Source: Dyadobacter fermentans (GTDB taxonomy: Bacteria > Bacteroidota > Bacteroidia > Cytophagales > Spirosomataceae). Taken from it: 64,000 nucleotides of DNA. Below the pieces are notes generated by a model. The model saw only the letters and a list, made by a program, of their open reading frames with translations. It made no database searches and was not told where the DNA came from. The position numbers and the translations under genes were made by a program. Each line of letters opens with the position of its first letter. Within the stretch, counting starts at the first letter, position 1. The DNA lies in NCBI RefSeq assembly GCF_019924045.1, contig NZ_JAHXBN010000024.1, forward strand, positions 1 through 64,000, written 5' to 3'. Below are positions 8,678 to 16,639 of the stretch, one piece after another.

Positions 8678-9577
8678 ATGATCAGAAAGTTATTACTCCT
8701 TCCCGCATTGCTATTTTGCGGTGCCACCGCCTGGGCGCAAACAGCCGCGGATTCGAAGAAACCGCTTAACATTATCGTCTTCGGCGCTCACCCCGACGAC
8801 TGTGATCTCGGCGCCGGCGGAGTTGCCTCCATTTATTCCTCGATGGGCCACAAAGTGAAGTTCGTTTCTATGACCAATGGGGACAAAGGCCACCAGGATA
8901 TCGGTGGCGGAGAATTGGCTAATCGCCGCTACAAAGAAGCACAGGAAGCTGCACGCCGCTGGGGAATCCAATACGACATTCTCGACAACCACGACGGCGA
9001 ACTCTTCCCTACCCTCGAAAACCGCCTCGCAGTGATCCGTAAAATCCGCGAATGGAATGCCGACGTGGTGATAGCGCCGCGTACGAACGATTATCACCCC
9101 GACCACCGCAATACGGGCGTGGTGGTGCAGGATGCCGCGTACCTGGTAATTGTGCCGAATATTTTAAGCAGCGTGCCTCCGCTCACCAAGAATCCGGTTT
9201 TCCTCTATTTCCGGGACCGTTTTCAAAGACCGAACCCATTCCGCCCGGATATTGCGATCGATATCACCGAAACGCTTGCTAAAAAAGTGGACGGACTCGA
9301 CGCGCACGTTTCCCAATTTTATGAGTGGCTTCCCTGGACAAATGGTGATCTTGCTAACGTTCCCAAAGATGTGGTCGAGCGTAAAAAATGGCTCCTCTCG
9401 TCGATGGAAAGACGCTCTTCTGTGAACCCGGAAATCAAGGCGTCGCTGGAAAAATGGTACGGTACCGAGAAGGCCGAGAAGGTGAAATATGTGGAGGTTT
9501 TCGAGGTCACCGAATATGGAAAGCAGCCCTCGGCTGACGAGGTGAGGCGGCTATTTCCGATGCTGCCGCGGCAATAA
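8678..9577 (+). CDS. Secreted PIG-L family deacetylase
   Basis: Likely a zinc-dependent N-acetyl-sugar deacetylase of the PIG-L/LmbE family; the substrate is unknown. A signal peptide (MIRKLLLLPALLFCGATAWAQ) points to export. The zinc-binding AHPDD motif appears in FGAHPDDCDLGAGG near residue 37, and the second metal/catalytic site in NDYHPDHRNTG. Cytosolic bacillithiol-pathway BshB1 lacks a signal peptide and is shorter, so I do not call it bshB1. The start at 8678 is preferred to a frame 12 codons longer because the signal peptide begins there. It is a single-gene unit followed by a hairpin repeat. Confidence 0.85.
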   Translation: MIRKLLLLPALLFCGATAWAQTAADSKKPLNIIVFGAHPDDCDLGAGGVASIYSSMGHKVKFVSMTNGDKGHQDIGGGELANRRYKEAQEAARRWGIQYDILDNHDGELFPTLENRLAVIRKIREWNADVVIAPRTNDYHPDHRNTGVVVQDAAYLVIVPNILSSVPPLTKNPVFLYFRDRFQRPNPFRPDIAIDITETLAKKVDGLDAHVSQFYEWLPWTNGDLANVPKDVVERKKWLLSSMERRSSVNPEIKASLEKWYGTEKAEKVKYVEVFEVTEYGKQPSADEVRRLFPMLPRQ

Positions 9578-9582
9578 TTTTG

Positions 9583-9660
9583 AATGATTGAATGACTGAA
9601 TGACCGAATATTTTGGAGAAAAACTATTCAATCATTCAGTCATTCGGTCATTCAATCATT
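9583..9660. repeat. Opposed octamer-repeat arms forming a hairpin
   Basis: The left arm (9583-9610) repeats AATGATTG/AATGACTG/AATGACCG. The right arm (9625-9660) carries the reverse complement, CAATCATT/CAGTCATT/CGGTCATT. The arms pair almost perfectly around a 14-bp loop. It lies between the convergent PIG-L and nspC genes and could stop transcription from both sides, though it lacks a T-run. Confidence 0.85.
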
Positions 9661-9724
9661 AGGATATTTCCGAGAAGCTCTTTAAGTCAAATGTAACCAT
9701 TATCCATAAATAAGTTTACTCTTA

Positions 9725-10882
9725 CTACGATAACCTGTCTTTGAAACTTTCGTAGCCGTAAGATCGCACGAGCTGAAATTTTTGGTCAGCTTTCCATATA
9801 CCAATGGACGGTAAGTTAACGCCGTTAAATGTTGTCGTCTTCACCATAGTATAGTGGATCATATCCTCAAATATGATTTTATCGCCAATTTCCAGGGGCT
9901 CGTCGAACGAATAGTCGCCCATGTAGTCGCCTGCGAGACAGGTCATTCCTCCCAGCCTGTAAGTCGGCTTTCCTGCTTCCGGCTCCTGGTATGCGCCGCG
10001 TATTGCAGGCTTATAAGGCATCTCCAATGTGTCGGGCATGTGGGCTGCGAAAGAGGTATCCAGAATGGCGACTTCAATCCCCTGGCTATCGAGCACATCA
10101 AGTACCGTTGTGTATAATACTCCCGTGCGCCAGGCGATGGCAGAACCCGGTTCCAGGATCACTTCCAGATTGTACTTTTCTTTGATAGTACTAACTAATT
10201 TAATTAGCTTACTAATATCGTATCCTTCCCTTGTCATCAGGTGGCCGCCGCCCATATTGAGCCACTTCGCCTGATGCAGCAAATCGCTGAACCTTTCTTC
10301 CAATGCGGCGAGTGTGCGCTCCAGAGTGTCGCTGCCATTCTCGCACAGCGTATGAAAGTGAATGCCGTCGATCCCTGCGGGAAGCTCGTTCGGTAGCTTG
10401 TCGCGCGTAACGCCCAGCCGCGAGCCCGGTACGCACGGGTTATACATGTCCGTAGCTACCTCCGAGTATTGCGGGTTGACACGGATACCACAGGAGAGCA
10501 TCTTACCTGGGTTGGCTGCTTTATATGCTTCTACCCTGCCCTGAAACCGCTCCCACTGGCTAAGCGAATTAAAGGTAATATGGCTGCTGCGCTGCATAAT
10601 CTCCTCAAACTCGCTGTCGAGATACGCAGGCATATAGGTATGCGACTGATAACCCATAAAATCGTTGATCAGCTTCACCTCATTGAGTGAGCTGGCCGTA
10701 GCACCCGAAAGGTATTCTTTCACGATCGGGAAAGCGCTGTACATGGAAAAACCTTTGAGCGCGAGGATAATCTGGCATCCTGCCGCCTTCTGGACCGAGT
10801 CGATCAGTTCGAGGTTCTTGCGGAGCAACTCCTCTTCCAAAACGAAACAGGGTGACGGAATTTCTTTAAAATCAATAGCCAT
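9725..10882 (-). CDS. nspC: Carboxynorspermidine/carboxyspermidine decarboxylase
   Basis: PLP-dependent fold-type III decarboxylase that completes spermidine/norspermidine synthesis by the carboxyspermidine route; cytosolic. At 385 residues it has the family length. The PLP lysine lies in LALKGFSMYS near residue 43. IHFHTLCENG, NMGGGHLMTREGYD and LEPGSAIAWRTG are family-typical, and the C-terminal CLAGDYMGDY resembles the Cys/Asp substrate-site motif. It is divergent from the exonuclease gene with a short shared promoter region. Confidence 0.93.
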   Translation of the reverse strand: MAIDFKEIPSPCFVLEEELLRKNLELIDSVQKAAGCQIILALKGFSMYSAFPIVKEYLSGATASSLNEVKLINDFMGYQSHTYMPAYLDSEFEEIMQRSSHITFNSLSQWERFQGRVEAYKAANPGKMLSCGIRVNPQYSEVATDMYNPCVPGSRLGVTRDKLPNELPAGIDGIHFHTLCENGSDTLERTLAALEERFSDLLHQAKWLNMGGGHLMTREGYDISKLIKLVSTIKEKYNLEVILEPGSAIAWRTGVLYTTVLDVLDSQGIEVAILDTSFAAHMPDTLEMPYKPAIRGAYQEPEAGKPTYRLGGMTCLAGDYMGDYSFDEPLEIGDKIIFEDMIHYTMVKTTTFNGVNLPSIGIWKADQKFQLVRSYGYESFKDRLS

Positions 10883-10912
10883 TTGCTATAAATGAGTGTT
10901 GGTAGAATCTTC

Positions 10913-10950
10913 TTGCATGCAATGATTGCATAATTTTGTACACAAAACTA
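10913..10950. promoter_or_regulatory. Divergent promoter region nspC / exonuclease with palindromes
   Basis: TAATTTTG at 10931-10938 (plus) and TAGTTTTG at 10950-10943 (minus) both match TAnnTTTG and point away from each other. Overlapping palindromes TTGCATGCAA and TGCAATGATTGCA cover 10913-10930 and may be operators. No binding protein is known to me. Confidence 0.45.
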
Positions 10951-11005
10951 TAAGTTTGAGTTTCCAAATCATGACCATTTTTCACACAGCCCCGCTAGCC
11001 TGCCT

Positions 11006-11593
11006 ATGTCCTTCCTTGTTTTAGATATTGAAATGACCGGGCCCGAGCCTGGCTGGAACGAGATTATCCAGATCGGAGCGGAGTTTTTTGACGACAACTG
11101 GCGCTCGCTCGGAACGTACCTGCAAAATGTGTACCCCGAGAATGAGGAGGCTTTTTCAGTCAAATCGGAAGAGGTGCACGGGCTGTCGCTCGACGACCTG
11201 GAAGACGCGCCGATGATCTACGACGTACTCCCCGAATTCGAGAAATGGATCAAAAAACTGAACGTCGGCAAACCCAGCCTCGCGAATGTGGTCATTTGCG
11301 GCCAAAGCGTAATCAACGATATCAACTTCCTGCGCTTCGCCTACCGCAACGAAAAAATGAAATGGGGCTTCTCCAACAAGCAGCTCGACCTTCACACGGT
11401 TTCCTATTTATTCTTCCAAATCCTCGAAAAGAACGGCAAACAAGTGCCGCGCTCGCTGAGCCTCGGCTCGGTGGCAAGCTATTTTGGATTCGAGCGGGAG
11501 GAGGAAACGCACAATGCGTTGGAAGACGCCCGCCTTACCGCCAAATGCTTTAAAGAATTTTTCAAGCTCATCGACCACGTCAAGCTCATATGA
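11006..11593 (+). CDS. DEDDh-type 3'-5' exonuclease
   Basis: Predicted RNase T/DnaQ-superfamily nuclease with oligoribonuclease-like character; 195 residues, single domain. The DxE of ExoI is D7-I-E9 in LVLDIEMTG. ExoII holds an Asp in INDINFL (about 110), and ExoIII carries the His/Asp pair in HNALEDA (about 170-176), so all catalytic acids are present. The substrate (DNA, tRNA ends or short oligoribonucleotides) cannot be told. The TGA stop overlaps the next ATG (ATGA), so translation of the bestrophin gene is likely coupled. Confidence 0.85.
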   Translation: MSFLVLDIEMTGPEPGWNEIIQIGAEFFDDNWRSLGTYLQNVYPENEEAFSVKSEEVHGLSLDDLEDAPMIYDVLPEFEKWIKKLNVGKPSLANVVICGQSVINDINFLRFAYRNEKMKWGFSNKQLDLHTVSYLFFQILEKNGKQVPRSLSLGSVASYFGFEREEETHNALEDARLTAKCFKEFFKLIDHVKLI

Positions 11594-12471
11594 TCGATTA
11601 CAACCCCAAAGAGTGGTTCCGTTACATTTTCTATTTCCAGAAGGCCGACACCGTGCGCAAACTGGCGCCCATGATCCTTACGATGGCCGCCTATTCCAGC
11701 GTGGTCGCGTACATTATTATCATGCACTTCAAAATTACTGAGAACAACGACCTGAAAAACATCTCCCTCATGCATTCGCTGCTGGGCTTTGTGATTTCGA
11801 TGCTGCTCGTGTTTCGGACCAACACCGCCTATGATCGTTGGTGGGAAGGGCGCAAACAATGGGGATCGCTCGTGAACGGCAGCCGTAACCTCGCATTGAA
11901 ACTGGCGGCACTGATCGGCCCGGAGTATGCCGCGGAGCGCGAGTTTTTCACCAAGATGATTCCGAACTATGCCTTCGCACTGAAAAACCATTTGCGGAAT
12001 ACCTATATTCCGGAAGAGTTCGACGACCCGGCACTTTTTAAGAAATCGGCCCTGATCGCGACGGACCATGTTCCCAACCAGATCGCCGCCGCATTGTTTG
12101 CCAAAGTGATCGATCTGCAAAGAAAGGGCGCATTACTACCCGAGCATACCATTATATTGAACCACGAGCTCGAAGGCTTCACGAATATCTGCGGCGCATG
12201 TGAGCGGATCAAGAATACTCCTATCCCGCTGTCTTACAGCTCATTCATCAAGAAATTCATCTTCATTTACTGCCTCACGCTGCCGATCGGGTACGTGTTC
12301 AGCCTGCATTTCCTCGTCATTCCGTTCGTGATGTTCGTGTTCTACATCCTCGCGAGCCTCGAAGTAATCGCCGAGGAAATTGAAGATCCGTTTGGCGACG
12401 ATAGCAACGACCTGCCCATGGAGCGAATTTGCAAAGGCATTCACACAACTACGCGCGCACTGCTCAAATAG
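11590..12471 (+). CDS. Bestrophin family (UPF0187) membrane channel protein
   Basis: Inner-membrane protein of 293 residues in the bacterial bestrophin family, whose members form pentameric anion or cation channels. The N-terminal region (NPKEWFRYIFYFQKADT), TM1 (MILTMAAYSSVVAYIIIM), the hallmark FRTNTAYDRWWEGRKQWG (about 77-94) and the paired C-terminal TMs (FIFIYCLTLPIGYVFSLHF) are all recognisable, as is the acidic IEDPFGDDSNDLP segment typical of the family. It overlaps the exonuclease stop by 4 bp; a functional link is not known. Confidence 0.92.
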   Translation: MIDYNPKEWFRYIFYFQKADTVRKLAPMILTMAAYSSVVAYIIIMHFKITENNDLKNISLMHSLLGFVISMLLVFRTNTAYDRWWEGRKQWGSLVNGSRNLALKLAALIGPEYAAEREFFTKMIPNYAFALKNHLRNTYIPEEFDDPALFKKSALIATDHVPNQIAAALFAKVIDLQRKGALLPEHTIILNHELEGFTNICGACERIKNTPIPLSYSSFIKKFIFIYCLTLPIGYVFSLHFLVIPFVMFVFYILASLEVIAEEIEDPFGDDSNDLPMERICKGIHTTTRALLK

Positions 12472-12723
12472 CCTCAAAATCCCGGAATCATTAGAAAGTA
12501 GTTAGAAACTGATTAAAATCTAAAATTTTTCCGGGATTTTCACAGGATCTCATTTTAAAGCGATTTCTGCCTCCCACCTATTTTTTTTATAATAATCGGT
12601 TTTCGCAACTCCTGATTTTCACACTCTCTTCATTTTCGCTTAACATTAGCGTGTAATAGCAACCTATTTTTACAAAAACCTCAATTTTGGGAGTTATTAG
12701 AGCATTTGGCAATACCTCTTTCT

Positions 12724-12800
12724 GTTGGTAATTTCAATTCAACCCCTCCCCGCCATGGCGGTCCGGAAGGGTCGATTAATCAGAATAAACGATTACCAAC
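12724..12800 (+). promoter_or_regulatory. Structured 5' leader: long stem enclosing a GC palindrome, abutting ATG
   Basis: GTTGGTAAT (12724-12732) is the reverse complement of ATTACCAAC (12792-12800), which ends directly before the ATG at 12801. Between them is a perfect palindrome, CCGCCATGGCGG (12750-12761). The leader could fold to hide the start region. Upstream 12472-12723 is AT-rich with no gene. Confidence 0.45.
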
Positions 12801-13214
12801 ATGAAAAAAGCCACATTTTTAATCGCCATATTATTTGTCGGATTACTCACCGTTGCAGCCAACGCGCAGTCGATCGTAGATCCGGGCATTTCGGTTTATA
12901 ACTATAAGCATCCCAACAAGGCGGCACAAGCCAAAGCTGCCGGCAAGGATCAGAAAACGATACGCGTTGCAAACATGCGGACCATCGAGCGCTTCGGTAA
13001 GTACCAGACGAAGTATGCCAGCACGACGCCCAAGTACGCGCCGCGGCCTGCCGCCCTCGTGGTAACCCGCGAATACAAGCCGGAAGGAGTGGAAATCAAC
13101 CCACTCACCTCGCCGAGAAATTATAAAACCCCCGCTATCAGTGTGACCAAGGATACGGCGCAAATGGCTGAATATTATAATACGCCGGATAAGGTTTATC
13201 CGACACAAGATTAA
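12801..13214 (+). CDS. Small secreted protein, NYKHPNK family paralogue 1
   Basis: I do not recognise the family. The 137-residue protein has a clear signal peptide (MKKATFLIAILFVGLLTVAANA) and no lipobox. After cleavage it is basic, Tyr/Pro-rich and predicted to be poorly structured. Three blocks match the gene at 13535: DPGIS followed by NYKHPNKAA (about 27-42), PKYAPR (about 76) and INPL-S-RNYKT (about 98-109). It is followed by a strong terminator, so it is its own transcript. Function unknown; a periplasmic or surface role is inferred from the signal. Confidence 0.75.
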   Translation: MKKATFLIAILFVGLLTVAANAQSIVDPGISVYNYKHPNKAAQAKAAGKDQKTIRVANMRTIERFGKYQTKYASTTPKYAPRPAALVVTREYKPEGVEINPLTSPRNYKTPAISVTKDTAQMAEYYNTPDKVYPTQD

Positions 13215-13235
13215 CCATTGTATAATTGCACAAAA

Positions 13236-13266
13236 ACGCCGGCTTCTGTGAGGCCGGCGTTTTTTT
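13236..13266 (+). terminator. Strong rho-independent terminator
   Basis: ACGCCGGC (13236) pairs with GCCGGCGT (13253-13260) and is followed by seven T residues, 22 bp after the stop of the 12801 gene. Confidence 0.9.
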
Positions 13267-13430
13267 ATTCCAAAATCGATCCAAATAATTATTAAAAAGG
13301 TCAAATTAAGGCAATTAGGAATTTTTTAGGCTTTTTTTGTCTGTTTTAAACGAGCGATTTTTACACCTTCAAAAAACTAAATTCTTTCCGATCAGAATAC
13401 TAACGCGCTGAAAAATAATTTACTACATGA

Positions 13431-13494
13431 TTGAATTTTATAGTTCAATGTTTGAAATGCGTATGAATTGTAAGAAAGCTTGCAGGTAATTTTG
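13431..13494 (+). promoter_or_regulatory. AraC-type box plus promoter for the 13535 gene
   Basis: The element is TTGAATTTTATA, 7 bp, GTTTGAAA (13431-13457), then 10 bp, TTG at 13468, then 16 bp, TAATTTTG at 13487-13494. The same box with the same two spacings lies ahead of the TolC gene (15022-15085). The adjacent AraC-family gene is the obvious candidate binder (inference). Confidence 0.7.
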
Positions 13495-13534
13495 AAAACA
13501 AGTCCTGATAACCTGTTTCTTAATTAACCTTCTA

Positions 13535-13936
13535 ATGAATCCTAAACCACTCATTTTGGCAGCATTGCTCGCAAGCGTCGCGAGCCTGGGTAACACGGCA
13601 TCGTCGCAACCCATCCGCATCTCCGACCCCGGCATTTCGACCCACAATTACAAGCATCCCAACAAAGCGGCGGCGGCGCCTAAGGCCAGGCTGGTTGTCG
13701 AATCCTCTGCTCCGGCGCTCGCCGCCCGCTTTGCTACACTGAACGTCGGGCGCCCCGAAAATGACCCGACGCCCAAATATGCGCCCCGCGAAGTGCGGTT
13801 CGTCATCTTCACCCGCCAGCGCACCCAGCGGAACGCGATCAACCCGCTCATCTCGACCCGCAATTACAAAACAGGTAATGGTGTGCATACGATCAAGCCC
13901 GTTCCGGAAGAAGAATGGATCTGCGGTACGATGTAA
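13535..13936 (+). CDS. Small secreted protein, NYKHPNK family paralogue 2
   Basis: A 133-residue paralogue of the 12801 product and equally unrecognised. The N-terminus MNPKPLILAALLASVASLGNTASSQ is a likely signal peptide. Shared blocks are DPGIS-x-HNYKHPNKAA (about 31-46), PTPKYAPR (about 78) and INPL-S-RNYKT (about 100-111); between them the sequences diverge and this copy is Ala/Arg-rich. It ends in ICGTM with a single Cys. Its promoter carries the same box as the efflux operon, so it is probably co-regulated with the pump. Confidence 0.75.
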   Translation: MNPKPLILAALLASVASLGNTASSQPIRISDPGISTHNYKHPNKAAAAPKARLVVESSAPALAARFATLNVGRPENDPTPKYAPREVRFVIFTRQRTQRNAINPLISTRNYKTGNGVHTIKPVPEEEWICGTM

Positions 13937-13960
13937 TTATAACAAATGCCACTCATATCC

Positions 13961-13986
13961 AGCCGGTGCCCTATGCGCCGGCTTTT
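13961..13986 (+). terminator. Rho-independent terminator after the 13535 gene
   Basis: AGCCGGTGC (13961) pairs with GCGCCGGCT (13975-13983), nine pairs with one G-U, followed by a short T-run. Confidence 0.75.
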
Positions 13987-14081
13987 CCCGTTGAAAGTGG
14001 TTTAACCGGGAAAATTTATGACGATACCAAGCGTCTCCCCTATTTAATTAATTTTTAACCCACTGGCTTTGTAGCCAATAT

Positions 14082-14093
14082 TTGAATTTCATA
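14082..14093 (+). promoter_or_regulatory. Half copy of the AraC-type box in front of the araC gene
   Basis: TTGAATTTCATA matches the first half of the 13431 and 15022 boxes at 11 of 12 positions. It lies only 10 bp before the AraC-family ATG, a position that suggests autorepression if it is bound. Confidence 0.4.
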
Positions 14094-14103
14094 ATTTCAA
14101 CTC

Positions 14104-15015
14104 ATGATACCGAATGAGACCGTAGCGCATTTTTACCAGACGCACCCCGCTGCGAAAGGGCTAAAAGGTCCGGACAAAACGACCGGGGACGAAGGTCATT
14201 TCAATGTCTTCTCCCGCGTGTTCTGCAACAAGTACACCTCCTATGCGAGAAGGGATTTCTATAAGATCTCGCTCATCCTCGGAAAAGGGAAAATTACCTA
14301 CGGCAACCAGGAGATCGAAATCAACCGCAACGCGCTGGTTTTCTTCAACCGCAATGTGCCCTATTCCTGGCAGGCACTGTCGGAAGAGCAGTCGGGATAC
14401 TTCTGCTTGTTTACCGATCAGTTTTTGAGTACGATCAACCACTCGGCGACGATTTCCAACTGTCCTATAAAGCGCACCGACTGCATCCCGGTGTATTTTA
14501 TCAATGAGGAGCAGCAGGAATACCTGCTCAGCATTTTCGGAAAAATGCAGGCGGATATCGAATCCAACTACGTGCACAAATACGACCTCATGCGCAACTA
14601 CGTAAATGTGCTCGCGCACGAGGCGATGAAAATGCAGCCCTCGGAGGTGAGCGATGTGCATGTGAACGGATCGGCGAAGCTGTCGTCGCAATTTCACGAG
14701 CTGCTCGAACGCCAGTTCCCGATCGAATCCCCTGAGCATAAGCTCAAACTGAAAACCGCCAAGGATTACGCTACCAGGCTCGGCGTGCATGTGAACCACC
14801 TCAACCGGGCATTGAAAGAAATCACCGGAAAAACTACCACCGAACACATTATCGACCGCGTCCTGGCGCAGTCTAAGGTAATGCTCCGGCACTCCAACTG
14901 GAGCGTCGCGGAGATCGCGTTCTGCCTCGGTTTTGAGTATCCCGCCTATTTCAATAACCTTTTCAAGAAACAAATAGGTACTACCCCCAAATCCTACCGC
15001 GTGCACGAACGCTAG
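14104..15015 (+). CDS. AraC family transcriptional regulator
   Basis: A 303-residue DNA-binding regulator. The N-terminal half (about 20-170) looks like a cupin-type sensor (KISLILGKGKITYGNQEIEINRNALVFFNRNVPYSW). The C-terminal AraC domain (about 205-300) has both helix-turn-helices, with VNHLNRALKEITGKTTTEHI in the first and SVAEIAFCLGFEYPAYFNNLFKK in the second, closing with TPKSYR. It lies between the secreted-protein gene and the TolC/RND operon, both of which carry a shared upstream box. It is therefore the probable activator of both; the ligand is unknown. Confidence 0.9.
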   Translation: MIPNETVAHFYQTHPAAKGLKGPDKTTGDEGHFNVFSRVFCNKYTSYARRDFYKISLILGKGKITYGNQEIEINRNALVFFNRNVPYSWQALSEEQSGYFCLFTDQFLSTINHSATISNCPIKRTDCIPVYFINEEQQEYLLSIFGKMQADIESNYVHKYDLMRNYVNVLAHEAMKMQPSEVSDVHVNGSAKLSSQFHELLERQFPIESPEHKLKLKTAKDYATRLGVHVNHLNRALKEITGKTTTEHIIDRVLAQSKVMLRHSNWSVAEIAFCLGFEYPAYFNNLFKKQIGTTPKSYRVHER

Positions 15016-15021
15016 CGATGT

Positions 15022-15085
15022 TTGAATTTTATAAGATATTGTTTGAAACTAATAAACATTGCCACAGGACGTCGGATTACCTTTG
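15022..15085 (+). promoter_or_regulatory. AraC-type box plus promoter of the efflux operon
   Basis: TTGAATTTTATA, 7 bp, GTTTGAAA (15022-15048), then 10 bp, TTG at 15059, then 16 bp, TACCTTTG at 15078-15085. The -7 element sits inside a palindrome: CGTCGGATT (15070) with AATCCGACG (15092), around the perfect CTTTGCAAAG at 15081-15090. This would suit a second, repressive input. Confidence 0.7.
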
Positions 15086-15103
15086 CAAAGCAATCCGACG
15101 AGC

Positions 15104-15178
15104 CTGGCGGCCACCGCACTGGCGGACCACCGCAGTGGCGGACCACCGCAGTGGCGGACCATCGCAGTGGCGGCCAAT
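15104..15178. repeat. 16-bp GC-rich tandem repeat in the efflux operon leader
   Basis: Units of GTGGCGGACCACCGCA start at 15104 (15 bp, variant), 15119, 15135 and 15151, with a partial unit at 15167. Each contains CCACCGCAGTGG, so each unit can form a small hairpin in the RNA. There are no spacers, so it is not a CRISPR. Confidence 0.85.
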
Positions 15179-15226
15179 CTTTTGACCTCACACACACGCC
15201 CCGGTTCAGTTGCCATATAATTCTGA

Positions 15227-16624
15227 ATGCAAATGACATCGAAGAAGTATTTCCCCTCCCTGTTTCTGACCCTCTCGCTGGTCGGAGCCGGTGAAAAACT
15301 GAGTGCCCAAACGCTTACATTACAACAAGCCGTGGAAACGGCAGTCTCCAACTACGGAAGCATCAAAGCGAAGAACAACTACCTCAGCGCCTCCAAGGCG
15401 ACGGTCCTTCAAAGCAAGAAAGAATACCTTCCCAACCTCAACCTGTCGGCTCAGCAGAACTATGGTACGATCAACGGCCAGAACGGACCACTCTATGGTC
15501 TCGGATTGTCGGTGGCCTCGTCCGGGTTGCCGCTGCCGCATCAGAACTGGAATTCGGCGTTCGGTGCACTGTACCTGACGAACGTTAACTGGGATTTCTT
15601 CGCATTCGGCCGCGCTCGGGAGCGTATCAATGTGGCCCAACAGGCCGTGAACCGCGACCAGGCCGACCTCGAACAGGAGCAGTTTCAGCATAGTGTACGT
15701 GTAGCCGCGGCTTACCTCAACCTCCTTGCCGCACAGCGCCTGATCCGCTCCTGGGAAAACAACCTGGAACGCGCCAATGCATTGAAAACGGTGGTGGTTA
15801 CCCGCGCCAAAAACGGGTTGATACCCGGCGTGGACTCCTCCCTGGCCAATGCAGAAGTTTCGAATGCGAAGATCAGTATTACGCAGGCAAGGGATTTTGA
15901 ACAGGAACAAGCCAACACCCTCGCGAAGCTCTTGGGCACTACCGACCAGCGTTTTCAGCTCGACACCATGCTTCTCGCCCGCATGCCGCACACAATCGCC
16001 GATTCGGCTAGTAAGACCGAAAACCACCCGCTGTTGAAGTTCTACGCCAACCGCATCGCCGTCAGCGAACAGCAGGCCAGGTACTTCCACACCCTTGGGA
16101 TGCCGACATTCTCGTTATTCGGAGTGTTTCAGGGACGGGGCGCGGGTTTTTCGTCGACCTACGCCCAGGATCAGACGGCCTATACCCACAATTATTTTGA
16201 AGGCATCAAGCCCGTCAGGGCCAACTACCTGCTCGGTATCGGCGCTACATGGAACATGACCAGCATCTTGCGCACCCGCCAGCAGGTGATGTCGCAGAAG
16301 TTTGTTTCCAATGCATTGAAAGAAGAATACGATCTGGCGGATCAGCAGTTGAAAAACCAGCTCATACTTTCGGAGACGAAGATCAGCAATGCGATCGCCA
16401 ATTACCGTGAGGCTCCTGTGCAAGTACAATCGGCTTCGGACGCCTATTTGCAAAAGAGTGTTTTGTATAAAAACGGCCTGAGCAATATCGTGGATATGAC
16501 GCAGGCCCTGTACGTCCTGAACCGAGCCGAAACCAGCCGAGACATCGCCGCTACGAATATCTGGCAGGCCGTGTTGCTCAAAGCAGCAGCGAGTGGCGAT
16601 CTCAGCGTATTTCTGAACCAGTAG
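15227..16624 (+). CDS. TolC-family outer-membrane efflux channel
   Basis: Outer-membrane factor of a tripartite exporter; 465 residues, with an alternative start at the third codon (15233). The signal peptide is followed by LTLQQAVETAVSNYGSIKAKNNYL, the typical TolC N-terminus. Two similar halves contain the long periplasmic helices (NRDQADLEQEQFQHSVRVAA, and a second set with LADQQLKNQLILSETKISNA). NGLSNIVDMTQALYVLNRAE near the C-terminus is family-typical. It is first in an operon with the RND pump and adaptor, though a 262-bp repeat-filled gap follows. Confidence 0.9.
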   Translation: MQMTSKKYFPSLFLTLSLVGAGEKLSAQTLTLQQAVETAVSNYGSIKAKNNYLSASKATVLQSKKEYLPNLNLSAQQNYGTINGQNGPLYGLGLSVASSGLPLPHQNWNSAFGALYLTNVNWDFFAFGRARERINVAQQAVNRDQADLEQEQFQHSVRVAAAYLNLLAAQRLIRSWENNLERANALKTVVVTRAKNGLIPGVDSSLANAEVSNAKISITQARDFEQEQANTLAKLLGTTDQRFQLDTMLLARMPHTIADSASKTENHPLLKFYANRIAVSEQQARYFHTLGMPTFSLFGVFQGRGAGFSSTYAQDQTAYTHNYFEGIKPVRANYLLGIGATWNMTSILRTRQQVMSQKFVSNALKEEYDLADQQLKNQLILSETKISNAIANYREAPVQVQSASDAYLQKSVLYKNGLSNIVDMTQALYVLNRAETSRDIAATNIWQAVLLKAAASGDLSVFLNQ

Positions 16625-16639
16625 CCCCATGAGGTTGAA

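Noticed and set aside
8678..9577. bshB1 assignment for the PIG-L deacetylase
   Set aside because: It has a signal peptide and is longer than cytosolic BshB1, so only the family is called.
15104..15178. CRISPR-like 16-bp repeats
   Set aside because: Units are too short and there are no spacers; it is a simple tandem repeat in a leader.
15012..15351. Several short frames over the TolC leader on both strands
   Set aside because: They translate the GC-rich 16-mer repeat and overlap the TolC start; there is no domain or ribosome-site support.
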